This document shows positions 35,713 to 47,110 of a stretch of DNA of 64,000 nt, piece after piece. The translations under genes and the position numbers were made by a program. How positions within the stretch are numbered: the first letter of the stretch is position 1; each line of letters opens with the position of its first letter. The notes under the pieces are model-generated. The model searched no databases, was not told the origin of the DNA, and saw only the letters and a program-made list of their open reading frames with translations. This DNA comes from Auricularia sp. M13 (Eukaryota; Basidiomycota; Agaricomycetes; Auriculariales; Auriculariaceae), in assembly GCA_037042915.1 (NCBI GenBank), contig CM073195.1:2046001-2110000 (forward strand), given 5' to 3'.

Positions 35713-38700
35713 GATGCGGCGAGGTTGGGGTTTGCGGACAAGGTGGCTCGGCCAAACACCCCACAACCTCTGGCCATTGTACTTCCTACCGATTTGCTCC
35801 CGGGAAAATACAATGGCACTCCGCAGCATGCGGAGAGCTGCCTGAGAGACATACAACAGCGCGTGTTTACTCCTGAGCCTCTCGGCAAGCCCGAAACTTG
35901 AACGAATCCGGGTTCAAGTGGCGAGCGTGCTGTGATGTCACGTGATGTCGGTATCTCGGCACTGTCGCTCGCGCCATTTGACGCCAGCCGGCAACGGCCT
36001 GCAGCACTCTGTCTCTCTAGTCCTTTCCATCATCATCCCCGCGAGTTGCGCATAACGGCCTGGACGACTTCCGAAGTACTGCGCAACCTGGGCGTCGGAT
36101 TGGTCTACTTCGCGGTTCGGTGTCTGGTCTAGCAGATTTGCGCGTGCGCGGGCGATGGCGCCTGCACTCTTTGCGCGCCCACCCTGCGCGCATCTTCATT
36201 CAACTATCTAGCGGATCGGCGCCAAGCACTCAATTCGAAAATATTGCGCGACTCGCGAATGCAGACACCGTCGCACGCACATTCTTGTCCGAATCCTTCC
36301 TTCTGCTGCACCAGGCAGCTCACACCTACGGCCGTCCATTGACAGGCTTCACCCGGCGGCCTGCGCGTTCAGCCTGCGTCCCGCCGAGCCCCTGTGCGAC
36401 TCGGAGGAACTTTCCACTTGTACTCGTAAAAGCTTCTCGTGGTCGGCACCGATAACTTACCCGCGCAAGACGCGTGTCTTCTTTCTCGCTCGTATGCGGG
36501 CTTCGCGCGCCCACTCTGCAGACCGGCGTTTCTTCTTCTACAGCTCGTGCCAGCTGTATACTACTGGAATAAGTGCACGAGACCATCATGATGCGGCTCT
36601 CTTTGTAATGTAAGAGCAGCACGGTCGCGTGCGGCTTCATTCTTCATTTGCGCGCGGTTAGACTTGGACTTGGGCCTCTTCTGGCCGATACCACCGTCGC
36701 TCCTCACACCGTTATCCATCAACATTGACCGGCAGACTCGTGTGCTACGATGTCGCCGCCCTGCGTCGCAGGAGAATTGCCGCATGATCTTCTGATACTT
36801 AGTTTGACGCGCCAGCTCGCTCTGCCATTGACAGTGGTGCGATTATCTGACCTCGGCGGCTGCGAGTCGTTCCTGGCACTGCGCCTTCTTCTCGTGCACT
36901 ATCCTAACGACACCGTACACTGTACTTCAAGCAAATATCCGCGCGCCCGCGTCCGGCGCTTGCACCGCGCCAGACTCCTCGCACTGCGCAAATCTCGCCT
37001 TACATATGGATCGCTGGCAATCCCGCGTCCGCAATCCAATTGGGCGCGCATGCTAATCGCAGGTCCACTCCCGCGGCGGCAGTGGGGTCCTTATCGCCAA
37101 TCTCTAATCTAGATCTCTGCCGCAGGGCTGGGGACAAGCTGTGCCTTCCTCCTGCGACCGGGGAAGCTGTGCCGACGTCCGCGTGCCTGTCCGCGCGAAT
37201 GTTTGTGCAAATGCAACTGCAAGAAGGAGAAGTGCCTGCATATGCGTGCCTATGTATGTACTGTAGGTGCGGTTCTCCGCGTCGGCTTCCTTCGTCAGGT
37301 CAGTGCGCTCGGTGCGGAGTCGCACTAGCAGAGGCCCGGGCATGCTTCCCAGCCCGGCTGGGACACTGGAAGCGTGGGTAGACCGAAGTGAAACGGTACG
37401 GGGACGCATTTACTGCGTCTGCATATATACGGCGGTGGGACAAACGTCAAAATGATGCCCGGTGCGGCTTTGTTCGTCGCCTTTGACCCGTCTTTGGGCT
37501 ACATACAGTGCTCCGCAACTGTGCACAGCGACCGAACGATTGCTAGTGCTATTGTGTTCAAGCGTTGCCCTTGGCACTGGCGGCGCTTCTGCTCTCGCCG
37601 CTCTGCGACCTCACTGCCGGCGGTACCGACTCGGACGTTGCATGCGGCAACATCACCTCCCGCTTCGCGCTTCCCCTCGAGTGCCGAGATAGCCGCCACG
37701 CCATCCTCTTCAATTGACTGGTTCTTCTCTCCTACACCGCAGACACCGTGGCCGAGAGCCAGCGTACGTTACTGCGTAAATTACCGACTGTTCTATGTGA
37801 GACAGCCTTCAGACCCGAGTCACACTTGGCAGACGATGGCATTTCGCAAGTTTAACAAGCTGGCGTCTGCATTGCATTTGAGCATCTACTGTCTACTGTT
37901 CCTACACGCAACAGTATTGGTTACTGTTTACTGTTCCTACGCGCAACAGTTTTGGTAACGGGGTAGTGGCGCTTGAGGCGGTACTTTTTTGACTGAAGGA
38001 TCGACACGGCCAGTTAGTCTATTGCTCGTCGAAGAACTTGAAGGAATTGAAAGGCAAAAGTAAAAAGCATGGCTTGGAGACGTAGGATATGAGTCTCACT
38101 ACTACGGTATGTAGTGAGTGCGGACGGGCGACTCCCCGTCAGCGCAACAGGTGTGATTCAGGTGAACCGAACAACCAACAGTGGCTGTCCGAGTCGCAAG
38201 TCGCACCGCGCTCGGGCTCTCCGCATCACAATACATTCAGAGCCGGGCGATGACGCGTTGAGGATTCGCGCCGCGCCCTCTGAGTCTTCGACTCGATCGC
38301 AGCTGGCGGGCGGGCCGAGTCGTCAGTAATGCAGAGGGTCGGGAAAGGGAAAGGTCGGCGATAAGGACATAGGCGGGCCAGGCTTCGAGGTGTTACTTAG
38401 TGCACAGGTCTTAGCTCGCGAAACAAGGCACCAATTGCTCGAGGTATCAGGTAAGATTGGCCGGGGGCAGATCTGGGAATCACGAGGGCGAGGATCACGG
38501 TGTCCGGATTGGGATTATGCTTCCAGGTCACATGAGCGCGAAAGAGAGGTGCATGGCGTAAGATCGACGAGCAGGAGGAGGAATGCTGCATCGGTGTCGG
38601 GTGCAACGGCGGCGGGGCGGGAGGGATGAAGGCACGTCAGGGGCCGAGACAGTTTGTGCGCCAAGTGCGAGGTAGCGCTATCATCCAATCAGCGCGCGGG

Positions 38701-38795
38701 CGTTATCTTGGAGGCAGGGCGTTTATATCGTCGCATTCCGCGCTTCTCCGCTCCTTCCCCTGCCTTTCGACCTTCCTCACTCTGAGTCTAAGAAT
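35713..38795. other. Intergenic, 3 kb, no supported gene
   Basis: The first ~400 bp are the promoter of D and resemble the promoter of C (a TCACGTGA palindrome, then a shared AAGTACT block). The rest has only short frames without recognisable domains. At 37886-37958 two ~34-bp direct repeats occur, each an ACTGTTCCTAC...AACAGT imperfect hairpin. GTTTATATCG near 38730 may serve as the TATA element of the ammonium transporter gene. Confidence 0.4.
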
Positions 38796-39621
38796 ATGGT
38801 CGTCAATACGTCCTACGACCAGTGTGCGTACTTGCCTGTATGCACCCCCCGGACTTAGCACTTATCGGCGCTTCTCCTTCTTTCTTATCTGCAGCGGGCT
38901 CGATAACCTGGGCGACGACGGACGACGACGGCCAGCCGCTCACCGTCGTCTACAACCCGGGCGACGTCGCCTGGGTGCTGTGCTCGACGGCGCTCGTCTG
39001 GCTCATGATCCCCGGCGTCGGTTTCTTCTACAGCGGCCTGCTGCGCCGCAAGAACGCGCTGAGCATGATCCACCTCTCCATGCTCGCCGTCGCCGTCGTC
39101 TCCTTCCAGTGGTGGTTCTGGGGGTGCGTCTATGCGCTGACCTAAGCGCATATACTCATCGGCGTCGCAGCTACTCGCTCGCGTTCAGCGAAGACGCGAG
39201 CGTGTTCATCGGCAACCTGCGGCACTTTGCGCTGCGCGGCGTCGAGGCGCAGCGCAGCGTGGGCAGCGACCGCATCCCGGCCATCATCTTCTGCGTGTAC
39301 CAGCTCATGTTCGCCGCCATCACGCCCATCCTCGCCGTCGGCGCCATCGCCGAGCGCGGCCGCCTGGGCCCCATGCTGCTCTTCATCTTCATCTGGACCA
39401 CCATCGTCTACGACCCCATCGCCTGCTGGACCTGGAACCCCAACGGCTGGGTCTTCAAGCTCGGCGGCCTCGACTTTGCCGGCGGCACGCCCGTCCACAT
39501 CTCCTCCGGCACCGCCGCCTTCGCCATCTCGCTCTACCTCGGCAAGCGGCGCGGCTACGGCACGGAGCGTCTGGCGTACAAGCCGCATAATACCACCTAT
39601 GTCGTCCTGGGCACCGTCTTC

Positions 39622-39654
<33 letters not shown>

Positions 39655-40819
39655 TCCGCGCTCTCGGCCAACCTGCGCGCGGCCCAGGCGTGCATCGTCA
39701 CCAACCTCTGCGCGTCCGTCGCCGGCCTCACATGGATGCTCTGGGTGCGTCGCGCCCCCACTCGGTATTGCGCCCGCCGCTGACGGATATTGCATGCTTA
39801 GGACTGGAGACTCGAGCGCAAGTGGAGCGCCGTGGGCTTCTGCTCGGGCGCCATCGCGGGCCTCGTCGCCATCACGCCCGCCTCGGGCTTCGTCGGCTCT
39901 CGTGCGTGCTGGTTTTTGCCTTTTTGTCAGTGAAATCGGAGGTTGATGAAGCACCCGGTGTTTGCGAATTGCAGCCGCGTCCGTCCTGTTTGGCGTCGTC
40001 GCGGGCACGCTCGCCAACTTTGCGACGCAGCTCAAGTTCCTCGTCGGCGTGGATGACTGCTTGGATATCTTCGCGTCGCATGCCGTCGGCGGCGTCATCG
40101 GCAACGTGGGTCAAAGTCATTTCTGTAACTTACCTCGCGCTGACGCACTCGCCCTGCTGCAGCTGATGACGGGCCTGTTCGCGCAAAAGTCGATCGCGTT
40201 CTACGACGGGATCACCGAGATCGACGGAGGATGGCTCGACCACCATTATATCCAGCTCGCCATCCAGCTCGCGGACAGCGTTACGGGCCTCGCGTGGAGC
40301 TTTGTTGTTACTGTGAGTTTTTTTTTCTTTGTTGGTTGTTTGCACCCACCTTGGTGCGGGCGCTGTGTCGGCCGAAGCGCGAGGAGTTGCATGCGGGGAC
40401 GTGCCTTGGTGTGTCTGCGCCCGCACTGTTCCCACGCGCCGCATATGCTCCAACTGCCTCCCACAGCACCGCGCATCCATTTGCTCCGTCCCCGTCCTGC
40501 CATACCTCTCGAACGAACGAACGCTGACTGCTCTCGCGCACGCACATAGACGATCATCTGCTGGGCGATGCACTTGACGCCCTGGACGCGTCTCCGCGCG
40601 ACGGAGGACGCGGAGATCCTGGGGATCGACGACGCGGAGATGGGCGAGTTCGCGTACGACTATGTCGGCCTCGAGGCGGAGCTGCTGCCTAAAGAGCAGC
40701 GGCACGATGGTACTGTCGGCGGGAATCGCGAGCCGATGCATCGGCATCATTCTGCCGCTGTCGCTGCGGTGGGGCATGAGGGCAGTCAGGGGGAGGGGAG
40801 TTTGAATGTTGAGAAGTAG
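38796..40819 (+). CDS. Ammonium transporter (Amt/Mep family)
   Basis: Seven exons: 38796-38823, 38895-39123, 39171-39744, 39802-39901, 39975-40105, 40163-40312 and 40550-40819, giving 493 aa with all joints in phase. The product is a polytopic plasma-membrane channel for ammonium uptake. Family marks: MIPGVGFFYSGLLRRKNALS, the signature DFAGGTPVHISSGTAA with the first pore His, WFGWFGFNGGSALSAN, and FASHAVGGVIGN with the second pore His. The C-terminal tail is cytosolic with LGIDDAEMGEFAYDY, as in regulated Amt proteins. The length is usual for fungal Meps. The start exon is short (MVVNTSYDQ), typical for an extracellular N-terminus. One intron (40313-40549) is 237 nt; the others are 47-73. 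Nitrogen regulation is expected for the family but not shown here. Confidence 0.92.
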
Positions 40820-40849
40820 GTTTTCACTACTTACTTGCCTGGGATGGGT

Positions 40850-40920
40850 GGGAGAGGGGAAGGGGGAGGGTGTGGGAGATGGGGATGGGGGAGGGGTGGG
40901 GATGTGGGGACGAGAAAAGT
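40850..40920 (+). other. G-tract cluster, potential G-quadruplexes in the transporter 3' UTR
   Basis: Within 70 bases just after the transporter stop there are more than eight runs of three or more G separated by 1-7 bases, for example GGGATGGGTGGGAGAGGGG. In the sense strand this could form RNA or DNA quadruplexes. Confidence 0.6.
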
Positions 40921-41199
40921 GGGTGTGTGAGGGCGAGGAAGAGATTTACTGACTCACGTATACTTTGATAGAATAGGCTGGCTAATGTAGGATCGCTTGA
41001 CTGATTTGATTGACTGATTGAATCGAACGTTCGTTTTTAACTCTACGCGCGCGAGTCTCGCTCTGAATCTTGCGACAAGTTGACAATCGAGTACTAGTAG
41101 CGCCGCGTTGTGGTTTATCTTCGCTGTCACGGTGCGCTGTTGGAGAAGGCGTTCACGCGGCCGCAAATTCAATGCGGATTGCAAATTCGATGCGGATGG

Positions 41200-41460
41200 C
41201 AACTTCTACGGGCGGTCTCGTCGACGCGGTGCATGCGGCTTGACGTGAGCGCAGTGATAGTGGACATGTCGTCTGCCAGTCTCGCAGCGCATGCGAATTG
41301 AGATGGATGAGCGTAGTGTGAACGCGAACGTGTCAGTCACGGTGACATGTGCCAGCCTGACAGCGCATGCAAGCCAACATGAGCGTAGCTCAGATAGACA
41401 GCTGCCAGTCTCGCCGCGGCGCACGCAGATTGACGTGAGCGTAAGTAGTTCGGACTTGAA
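41200..41460. repeat. Degenerate tandem repeats, about 3 units
   Basis: A motif of the type CTGCCAGTCTCGCAGCGCATGC followed by an ATGAGCGTAG block recurs around 41270, 41350 and 41405 at irregular spacing. The units are diverged and no function is seen. Confidence 0.4.
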
Positions 41461-41691
41461 TTGTCAGCGTCGCGGCGCAGGGAGGTGCCAATGTCGCGAG
41501 CTGTCCACTGGTGGATGCATCCGGGGTGAACTCCGAGTCGTCCGGCCGCCGCTTGCAGTTAGTAAAAGTCCACGCGGACGGCGCGGGAGATATTTCGACT
41601 GGCGTGTGATGTGGGCTCGCGACCATTGAATTTTGCGAGGCGGGTTCCAGTGCCCGGCGGCCCCGGGACAGCTCGCGACTGCTTGCGTGAC

Positions 41692-41792
41692 GGTTTTGAA
41701 AAGCGCGTGGCGCGGGGATGTGACTGTGAGATGAGAGTTGTGGTTTTGAAAAGCGCGTGGGATCTGACTGTGAGATGAATGTTGTGGGAACT
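41692..41792. repeat. Two ~50-bp direct repeats
   Basis: GGTTTTGAAAAGCGCGTGG followed by GTGACTGTGAGATGA occurs twice in tandem, with a short indel between the copies. Confidence 0.6.
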
Positions 41793-43274
41793 GGAGGAAA
41801 TGTGAAATCGCCGCGTGTTCTGGAGGAACTGCGATTCGGAGAAGCCGTTTGGAGGACTTGCTGAGATGCTCCTCTTGTTGGAAATTCGAAGCCACGAACG
41901 TCTGGGGCAGCCGCGCGGGAGCGGTTCTAGGGGAGCTGCGATTTGCGAAGAAGTGGTACTGCCAAGCCGTTCTTTCAGGCTCTGGAGGAGTTGTGAAGGC
42001 GACGTTCTGGAGGAGTTGCGAAAAATAGGCTTCTTCGCAGGCCCTACAGGTTATGCAGGGGGATCATGAGAGGTGACACCCCGGGGAGATATCGAGCGGT
42101 GAGATGTCAAGCGCGGGAAATTGACGGCGACGGGGAGGATGACCGTCGAAAGGGGTGTTCAGCGAGGTGGCGCGTGCCTATCGTCTCCACTAGAAGCTTG
42201 TGCAACGGACGGAGACGCCAGGTTTGGACGTCGCATGTCCGTTCCGCTATGCGCCCGTGTGCTGAGTCCACCAGCGAGGAAGAGAACCTACGTCCTAGAG
42301 ATGTGCTGAACCAGGTGATTTGGGCCAAAGAAAGGGTGACGACGATTGCTACTAGAGACCTGTATGATTTTCCCGAGGAAGCAGTGGCAGAACGCAAGGG
42401 GATATCGCCGTCGTAAAGCAGGTTGCCAGGTCTGGCAGCTGTATCACACACCTTCGACTGCTGCAAAGGGGCAGGGACATCTGTTCGAAACGTCCGAAGC
42501 CTGCGTGTAAGGTTGTGATTGTGATTGGGGAGAACGCGTGGGCGAGAACACGCAGAAGAATCGCTTCGACGAGTGGGGCGACTGGGATATTTCTACACGC
42601 AGTTGTCCCAGGTAGGAGTAGAAAGTGAAGCGAATTCGACAGAGGGAAAATTTGGCCGGCGAAATCAGGATGAGCTGGAACTGCTGCTGATAAGACTGAC
42701 AGGCATTTCAAAGTAACCCGCGCAGACATAGTACTGGTGCAGACGTCAAATGCATGAACGACGCGCATGCATATGGCGTCCGCCAGACGCGTGAAGCCAA
42801 GGGCATCCGCACCCGTCATCGAGTGCAACGACGGCGAGCCTGAGAGGCACAAAGCGAGTGCAAGCACAAGCAGGTGGAGAGCCACGAGCGCGGGCGTGAG
42901 CGTGCGAGCCGGCGACTGATGCGCGTAGTTGCAGCAGAGTACGAGTCGTCTGGTTGGGTGGGGGAAGAGGAAGAAAGACAGAGGGCGACTCCGATGCCGG
43001 CAGTTCCGAGGCAGTTCGCTGCTTCAACTTGGCGTCAAATGGCGCAAGCGGGTGCCGTAATGGTGGGATCACGTGATGTGACTTCAATTGCTGCGGTTCA
43101 TAGAGGACCCAGGCAGTTCATGTCGCGTAGCATTCCACCATGAGTTACGACTCACGTTTCTATTATCAGAGCGGATTTCCAAGTACAACTTCAGAGAAGG
43201 GAAACTAGATGCCACGGACCAACAAGAAATGTACGGGACACGGAAAGGTTTACCAGACATGAACACTATGGCGC

Positions 43275-44766
43275 TCATCTTCCAGCGCGTTGTGGATCCT
43301 GCATGATAGTATGGGTATGATGTAAATCCGCGGTGACTGGCACTCACCAGCAATGCGGCTCGCAGTTCTGCGATCTCGCGTTCCTTCTCTTGAAGTGCGC
43401 GCGCGCTCTCGCGTTCCTTCTCTTGAAGTGTGCGGGCGTTCTCGCGTTCCTTTTCTTCGAGTGCGCGGGCGTTCTCGCGTTCCTTCTCTTCGAGTACGCG
43501 GGCGTTCTCTCGTTCCTTGTCTTCAAGCGCGTGTTCTGCAGCGACCGCTCGGCACTGGCGAAAATATTGTCAGCGATGTCGAGATTGCAGAACGGATCAA
43601 CGTGCGTCTGCCGCTATACGCTTTGATTCTTCGACCTTACGTGCAGCTTCCGAGGCTACGAGGTCGGCCTTTGCGGTCTGTGCGCGTTATCAACAAATGC
43701 GCAGGCTCTCAGTGTGTAGAGGACATACCACATGACTGTGCACCAAATCGCTGTTCACTCGGGCCTCCGAATGCGCCTGCGCAATCATGACCTCTGCGCT
43801 GCGGCCCACCGCATCGATTGCGTCCGGACGAGAGCGCCAGAGCTCGAGGTCGATGCTGATCTGCTCGAGGCCCTTCGCGTACTCCGCCTCACTGAGCTTC
43901 CCGCGCTCGTAAAGGGAGTTGCATAGATTGCGCAGCCCTTTCTCGAGCCTTTGGTCGTCTTGGTGCACGAGCATTGCGGTCTCGGGGTCGACGAGGCGGC
44001 GGCGCGCGCGCGGGAGCCATGGCGCGAATTCGATATTGGTGGTTCCGGCCCGACTGAGTCGTTTCTCGCTCGCCTTCTCCCAGCGGGCGTCCGCGCCGAG
44101 GCGTCGGCGGATGAGGACAAAGAGTGCACACGCGTACCAGATGCACATATGGGTCATTGTGCTGTACTGGCGCGCAAATAGGCCGAGACTGTCGGCGAGC
44201 ACAGCGACGTCGAGAATGCAGAGCGTGCCGGGCCGGATGTCGGTGAGCGACTGGACGAGGAAGTACTTTTGGGGCGACTTGCCGAGAATGTTGCCGTCCT
44301 TCTTCTTGTTGCTCAGCACATCCGAAATCTTGACCGAGTCGAGCCGCTCGCCGTCAACGAGGCTTCCGATGATCTGGTCCACTGATCCCAGTGTCGAAGA
44401 CTCCGTGGGACGCCATTCCTCCACGCGGAACCGCTCGAAGCGCGCGTAACGCTCGTCCGTCTTGCCGTCGACAGTCAAGGCATATTTGGCCACGACAAAT
44501 TCGTGCTTGTCCGAATGGTAGTGATATACGGCCGTGACGCTGCATCCAAGTAGGTTTTCATAGTACGGTGTTGAACTGAGCACGTTGTTGCCGGTCAGCA
44601 TGACGGCCAGGCTGGGCACGGGCGCCGAGTATGTGTCTGTGTGGATGACAGGGAAGACTTCGCGCGTATTGACAAGCATGGTGTGCGCCATGAGCGGGTC
44701 AAACGTCAAGTCTGGGTCGGGACGCGAGCAAAGGAGGTCGAGGGCCAGCAAACACCTGTAGAACAT
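43275..44766 (-). CDS. Unknown coiled-coil protein, duplicate copy 2
   Basis: Minus-strand exons 44766-43729, 43677-43602, 43547-43348 and 43298-43275 give 445 aa. Splice sites are the same as in copy 1 (29030-30455). The first exon differs from copy 1 by only about seven residues in 346. The third exon carries five 11-residue units (EEKERENARAL type) against three in copy 1, exactly 66 nt more, so the coiled coil is 22 residues longer. N-terminal domain and possible hydrophobic anchor are as in copy 1. The family is unknown. Near-identity in coding and intron sequence, but poor identity upstream of about 44840, suggests recent duplication or gene conversion. Confidence 0.7.
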
Positions 44767-45279
44767 CGTTCCTAGTAGCAGTCAGACGGCGAGCCCGGCA
44801 TTCGCCGGTGCCTCACCTTGTACGCACGACGGCTGTCATCGCAAAGGACTAGCCAGCGCAAAGGTCCAAACTGACCTGACCCTCAAAGGATGGCGTACAG
44901 CCAGGGACACCCCTCTGCCCAAAGCTTTAACGGTCCTCAACTTCTTCGAAGTTCCAATTCTGCACTCGGAAACTCGTATCTCGTGTAGACTCCAGCACGC
45001 GGCCACCCTGCTAACAAACCTCACATATTAGGGTGCCCATGACTTGGAGTGGTGCTCCAGATGGCTTGACGCTGCTCAACGTCCCCACGCGCAACGGGCC
45101 GCATCTGGGCATCGACCGGCACAAACTGCGCCAGCTCCTAGTAGTGAACGGCGTTATCGCTTGTCCTCTTCTTAACCGCGCTGCGTGTTGACATAGCGCA
45201 CGATTTCGACCTCGCGAGTGGCGTCCGACACCGTGCCCGCCGATTGGTTTCCCGCTACAGTTCACCAACCAAACGAGCG

Positions 45280-45475
45280 TGCCGAGATCACGTGACATTC
45301 AGTGTCTGCTGTGGTCTCCTTCGAACCACCCAAGAGGCTTGCAGATGGCGGAGTTTCGTGTACCTTTCTTATCTTCCAGCGGTACTTCGCGGCATACGGC
45401 ACGGCGGCAGAGTTATTGTATTTTTGCGGGAGCAAATCGGCATGCAGTTGGCCGGACGTTGTCCAGTAGGGACGC
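45280..45475 (+). pseudogene. Relic of an F-box C/D promoter and 5' end
   Basis: The plus strand aligns with the minus-strand upstream region of genes C and D. GAGATCACGTGA corresponds to the block at 33259, and about 130 bp later GCGGGAGCAAATCGGCATG corresponds to the sequence just before the C and D start codons, followed by TGGCCGGACGTTGT. No F-box coding follows. It appears to be a truncated third copy. The rest of 44767-45640 holds nothing else recognisable. Confidence 0.5.
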
Positions 45476-45640
45476 AACATCGATTATACTCAATGTACTG
45501 CTCTGGATAAACATGTATAGGAGGCGACTGCGGAATATATTTCGTGGCAACGACACTTGAAGATAGTAGTGTACGCTATCAGGGCAGTGAGGGCACGACG
45601 TTATGCACACGCCTAAAAACATAACTAGCAGCAGCGAAGA

Positions 45641-47110
45641 CTAGGGTGAAACCCAGCGCGACTTCCGGTAGAGGCTATCGATGTGATAAACGAGGGTGTT
45701 TGGCGACGTGCCCTCCACCACTTTGAAACGGAATCGCCAATGAGCCCGCCAGTGCGGACGTTCCACCTCGGTGTACTCCTTTGGTCCGTACGACTTCCTT
45801 CCGGTATCCACCCATTCTTTCTTTGCAGCCTCACACGCTGCGACCATCTCCGCTAGATACAGTTCCAGTTTCTCCTTCGTGGGGTTCTTTCCGACTTCAA
45901 CGGTGACGTGTTTGACACTTCTCTCGGTCGTCTGGACCTGGCTTGTGGAGAAAGCACCTGGAAATTTGAAATCGTTGACGTTGATCCTCTTTCCATCGGT
46001 CTTCACCCCCGGCGGCAATCCCACCACCAGCGTCTTTGTGACGGCCACAGCCGGAGATTCGTCGTCTTTGTACGCCTCGAGGGCCGCGTTGATGCAGGTG
46101 AGGAGCGCCTCTACCGAGCAGCCTTCGGCAGGAAGTGTCTCGCGGAGCGCGACCTGCAAGTTGCCCGATATAACCCCGGTGCTCTCAGCGTAGAGCTTGA
46201 GAAATTGCTTCATCTTCAGCGGTTCGAGCGACGCAAGGGCGAAGTAGGCCGAAGCGCCAAAGTCTGCCTCCATGAGCGTCGCGGAGTTTTTGTCGACCTG
46301 CGTAGCCAGTGCCGCGACGCCTTCTGCCTTGGACAGAGCCTCACGATAGCTCGTGACGGTCATCGCCGAGTCATGGACGGAGAAGACTATGTCCGCCAAG
46401 TCGGTCTCGAGAGTGTCCATCTTGTCGAGAGACGCGGCGAGTACGGAGGCAAACGCCTGCTTTGCATTGCCGGCATTGCTGCCCGTCAGCGGGGGGTTGG
46501 GAAAGGACGCCTTGATGAACGCCTTCATGCGCTCCAGCACCTTAGTGACCTTGGCCGCGTCGACTGCAGCAACCTCGGGATGGGTGGCGACAGCCGCGAG
46601 CGTGTTCACGAGAGCGTTCAGCTCCCCAGTATACGCCTCCAGCGCGTTGCTCAGCGAAGCGCTCTGCTCCGCAGAGATGGCCTGCAGCGCGACGACCTTG
46701 TCGAGAGCAGCGATGAACTTCTCAGTCCACGCGTCGAACGCCTTCGGTTTCGTCTTCTTCCAGACGGCGGCGGCTCCTCCAATGCGCCACAGAGATGGAT
46801 GCGGCTTCTGCAGATCGTCGGTGGTGAGTCGAAGATTGTTCTTGCTGTAGTCCTCCATCGCCTGATCGACCCATGTCGCGAGCACCTCCCCAGAGAAATT
46901 TCCAGACTGGAGTGCAGCAGTCTCGATGCCGGGGAGCGCCTCCTCGAGCTTAGCCTTCCAGGCGGGCTCGAGGGCCTGCGCGGCCATCTTCGACTGATGG
47001 GCCGCGCGTTGCTCTTGGATGGCACGGTCGCGCTGGGCGACGAGGACGTCAGTGAAGGCAGCACGAAGTTGCTCAGTCGTGGCGAGAGGCGAGGCCTGCT
47101 TAGTAGACAT
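45641..47110 (-). CDS. Unknown ~490-aa family, paralog 1
   Basis: Single exon, 489 aa from ATG 47110 (MSTKQASPLATTEQLRAAF). The frame is open to 47206, but this start fits paralog 2 and lies after shared promoter sequence. The protein is largely helical and Ala-rich, with no signal peptide or membrane segment. The best-conserved parts are the N-terminus (LRAAF...RDRAIQEQRAAH) and a C-terminal module with FPGAFSTSQV, NPTKEKLELYLAEMVAACEA, a Trp-rich HWRAHWRFRF and YHIDS. I do not recognise the family. The end-to-end match with 54515-55999 shows it is a real gene. A role as a cytosolic structural or binding protein would be a guess. Confidence 0.75.
   Translation of the reverse strand: MSTKQASPLATTEQLRAAFTDVLVAQRDRAIQEQRAAHQSKMAAQALEPAWKAKLEEALPGIETAALQSGNFSGEVLATWVDQAMEDYSKNNLRLTTDDLQKPHPSLWRIGGAAAVWKKTKPKAFDAWTEKFIAALDKVVALQAISAEQSASLSNALEAYTGELNALVNTLAAVATHPEVAAVDAAKVTKVLERMKAFIKASFPNPPLTGSNAGNAKQAFASVLAASLDKMDTLETDLADIVFSVHDSAMTVTSYREALSKAEGVAALATQVDKNSATLMEADFGASAYFALASLEPLKMKQFLKLYAESTGVISGNLQVALRETLPAEGCSVEALLTCINAALEAYKDDESPAVAVTKTLVVGLPPGVKTDGKRINVNDFKFPGAFSTSQVQTTERSVKHVTVEVGKNPTKEKLELYLAEMVAACEAAKKEWVDTGRKSYGPKEYTEVERPHWRAHWRFRFKVVEGTSPNTLVYHIDSLYRKSRWVSP

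Larger units (their letters stand above)
40820..43274. other. Intergenic with G-tracts and degenerate repeats
   Basis: No supported gene. It holds the G-rich tract (40850-40920) and two sets of local tandem repeats listed separately. From about 43050 rightward the sequence is the 3' flank of the duplicated unknown gene. Confidence 0.4.

Noticed and set aside
36750-37112. 120-codon frame with an F-box-like LPHDLLI start
   Set aside because: Similarity limited to a few residues, no LRR-like continuation; not enough to call a gene or relic.
37540-37700. Short hydrophobic frame resembling a signal peptide with cysteines
   Set aside because: No start codon in that frame and an upstream stop close by; insufficient for a secreted-protein call.
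39142-40104. 320-codon minus-strand frame opposite the ammonium transporter
   Set aside because: Runs across real introns and exons of the transporter with no domain; a shadow frame.
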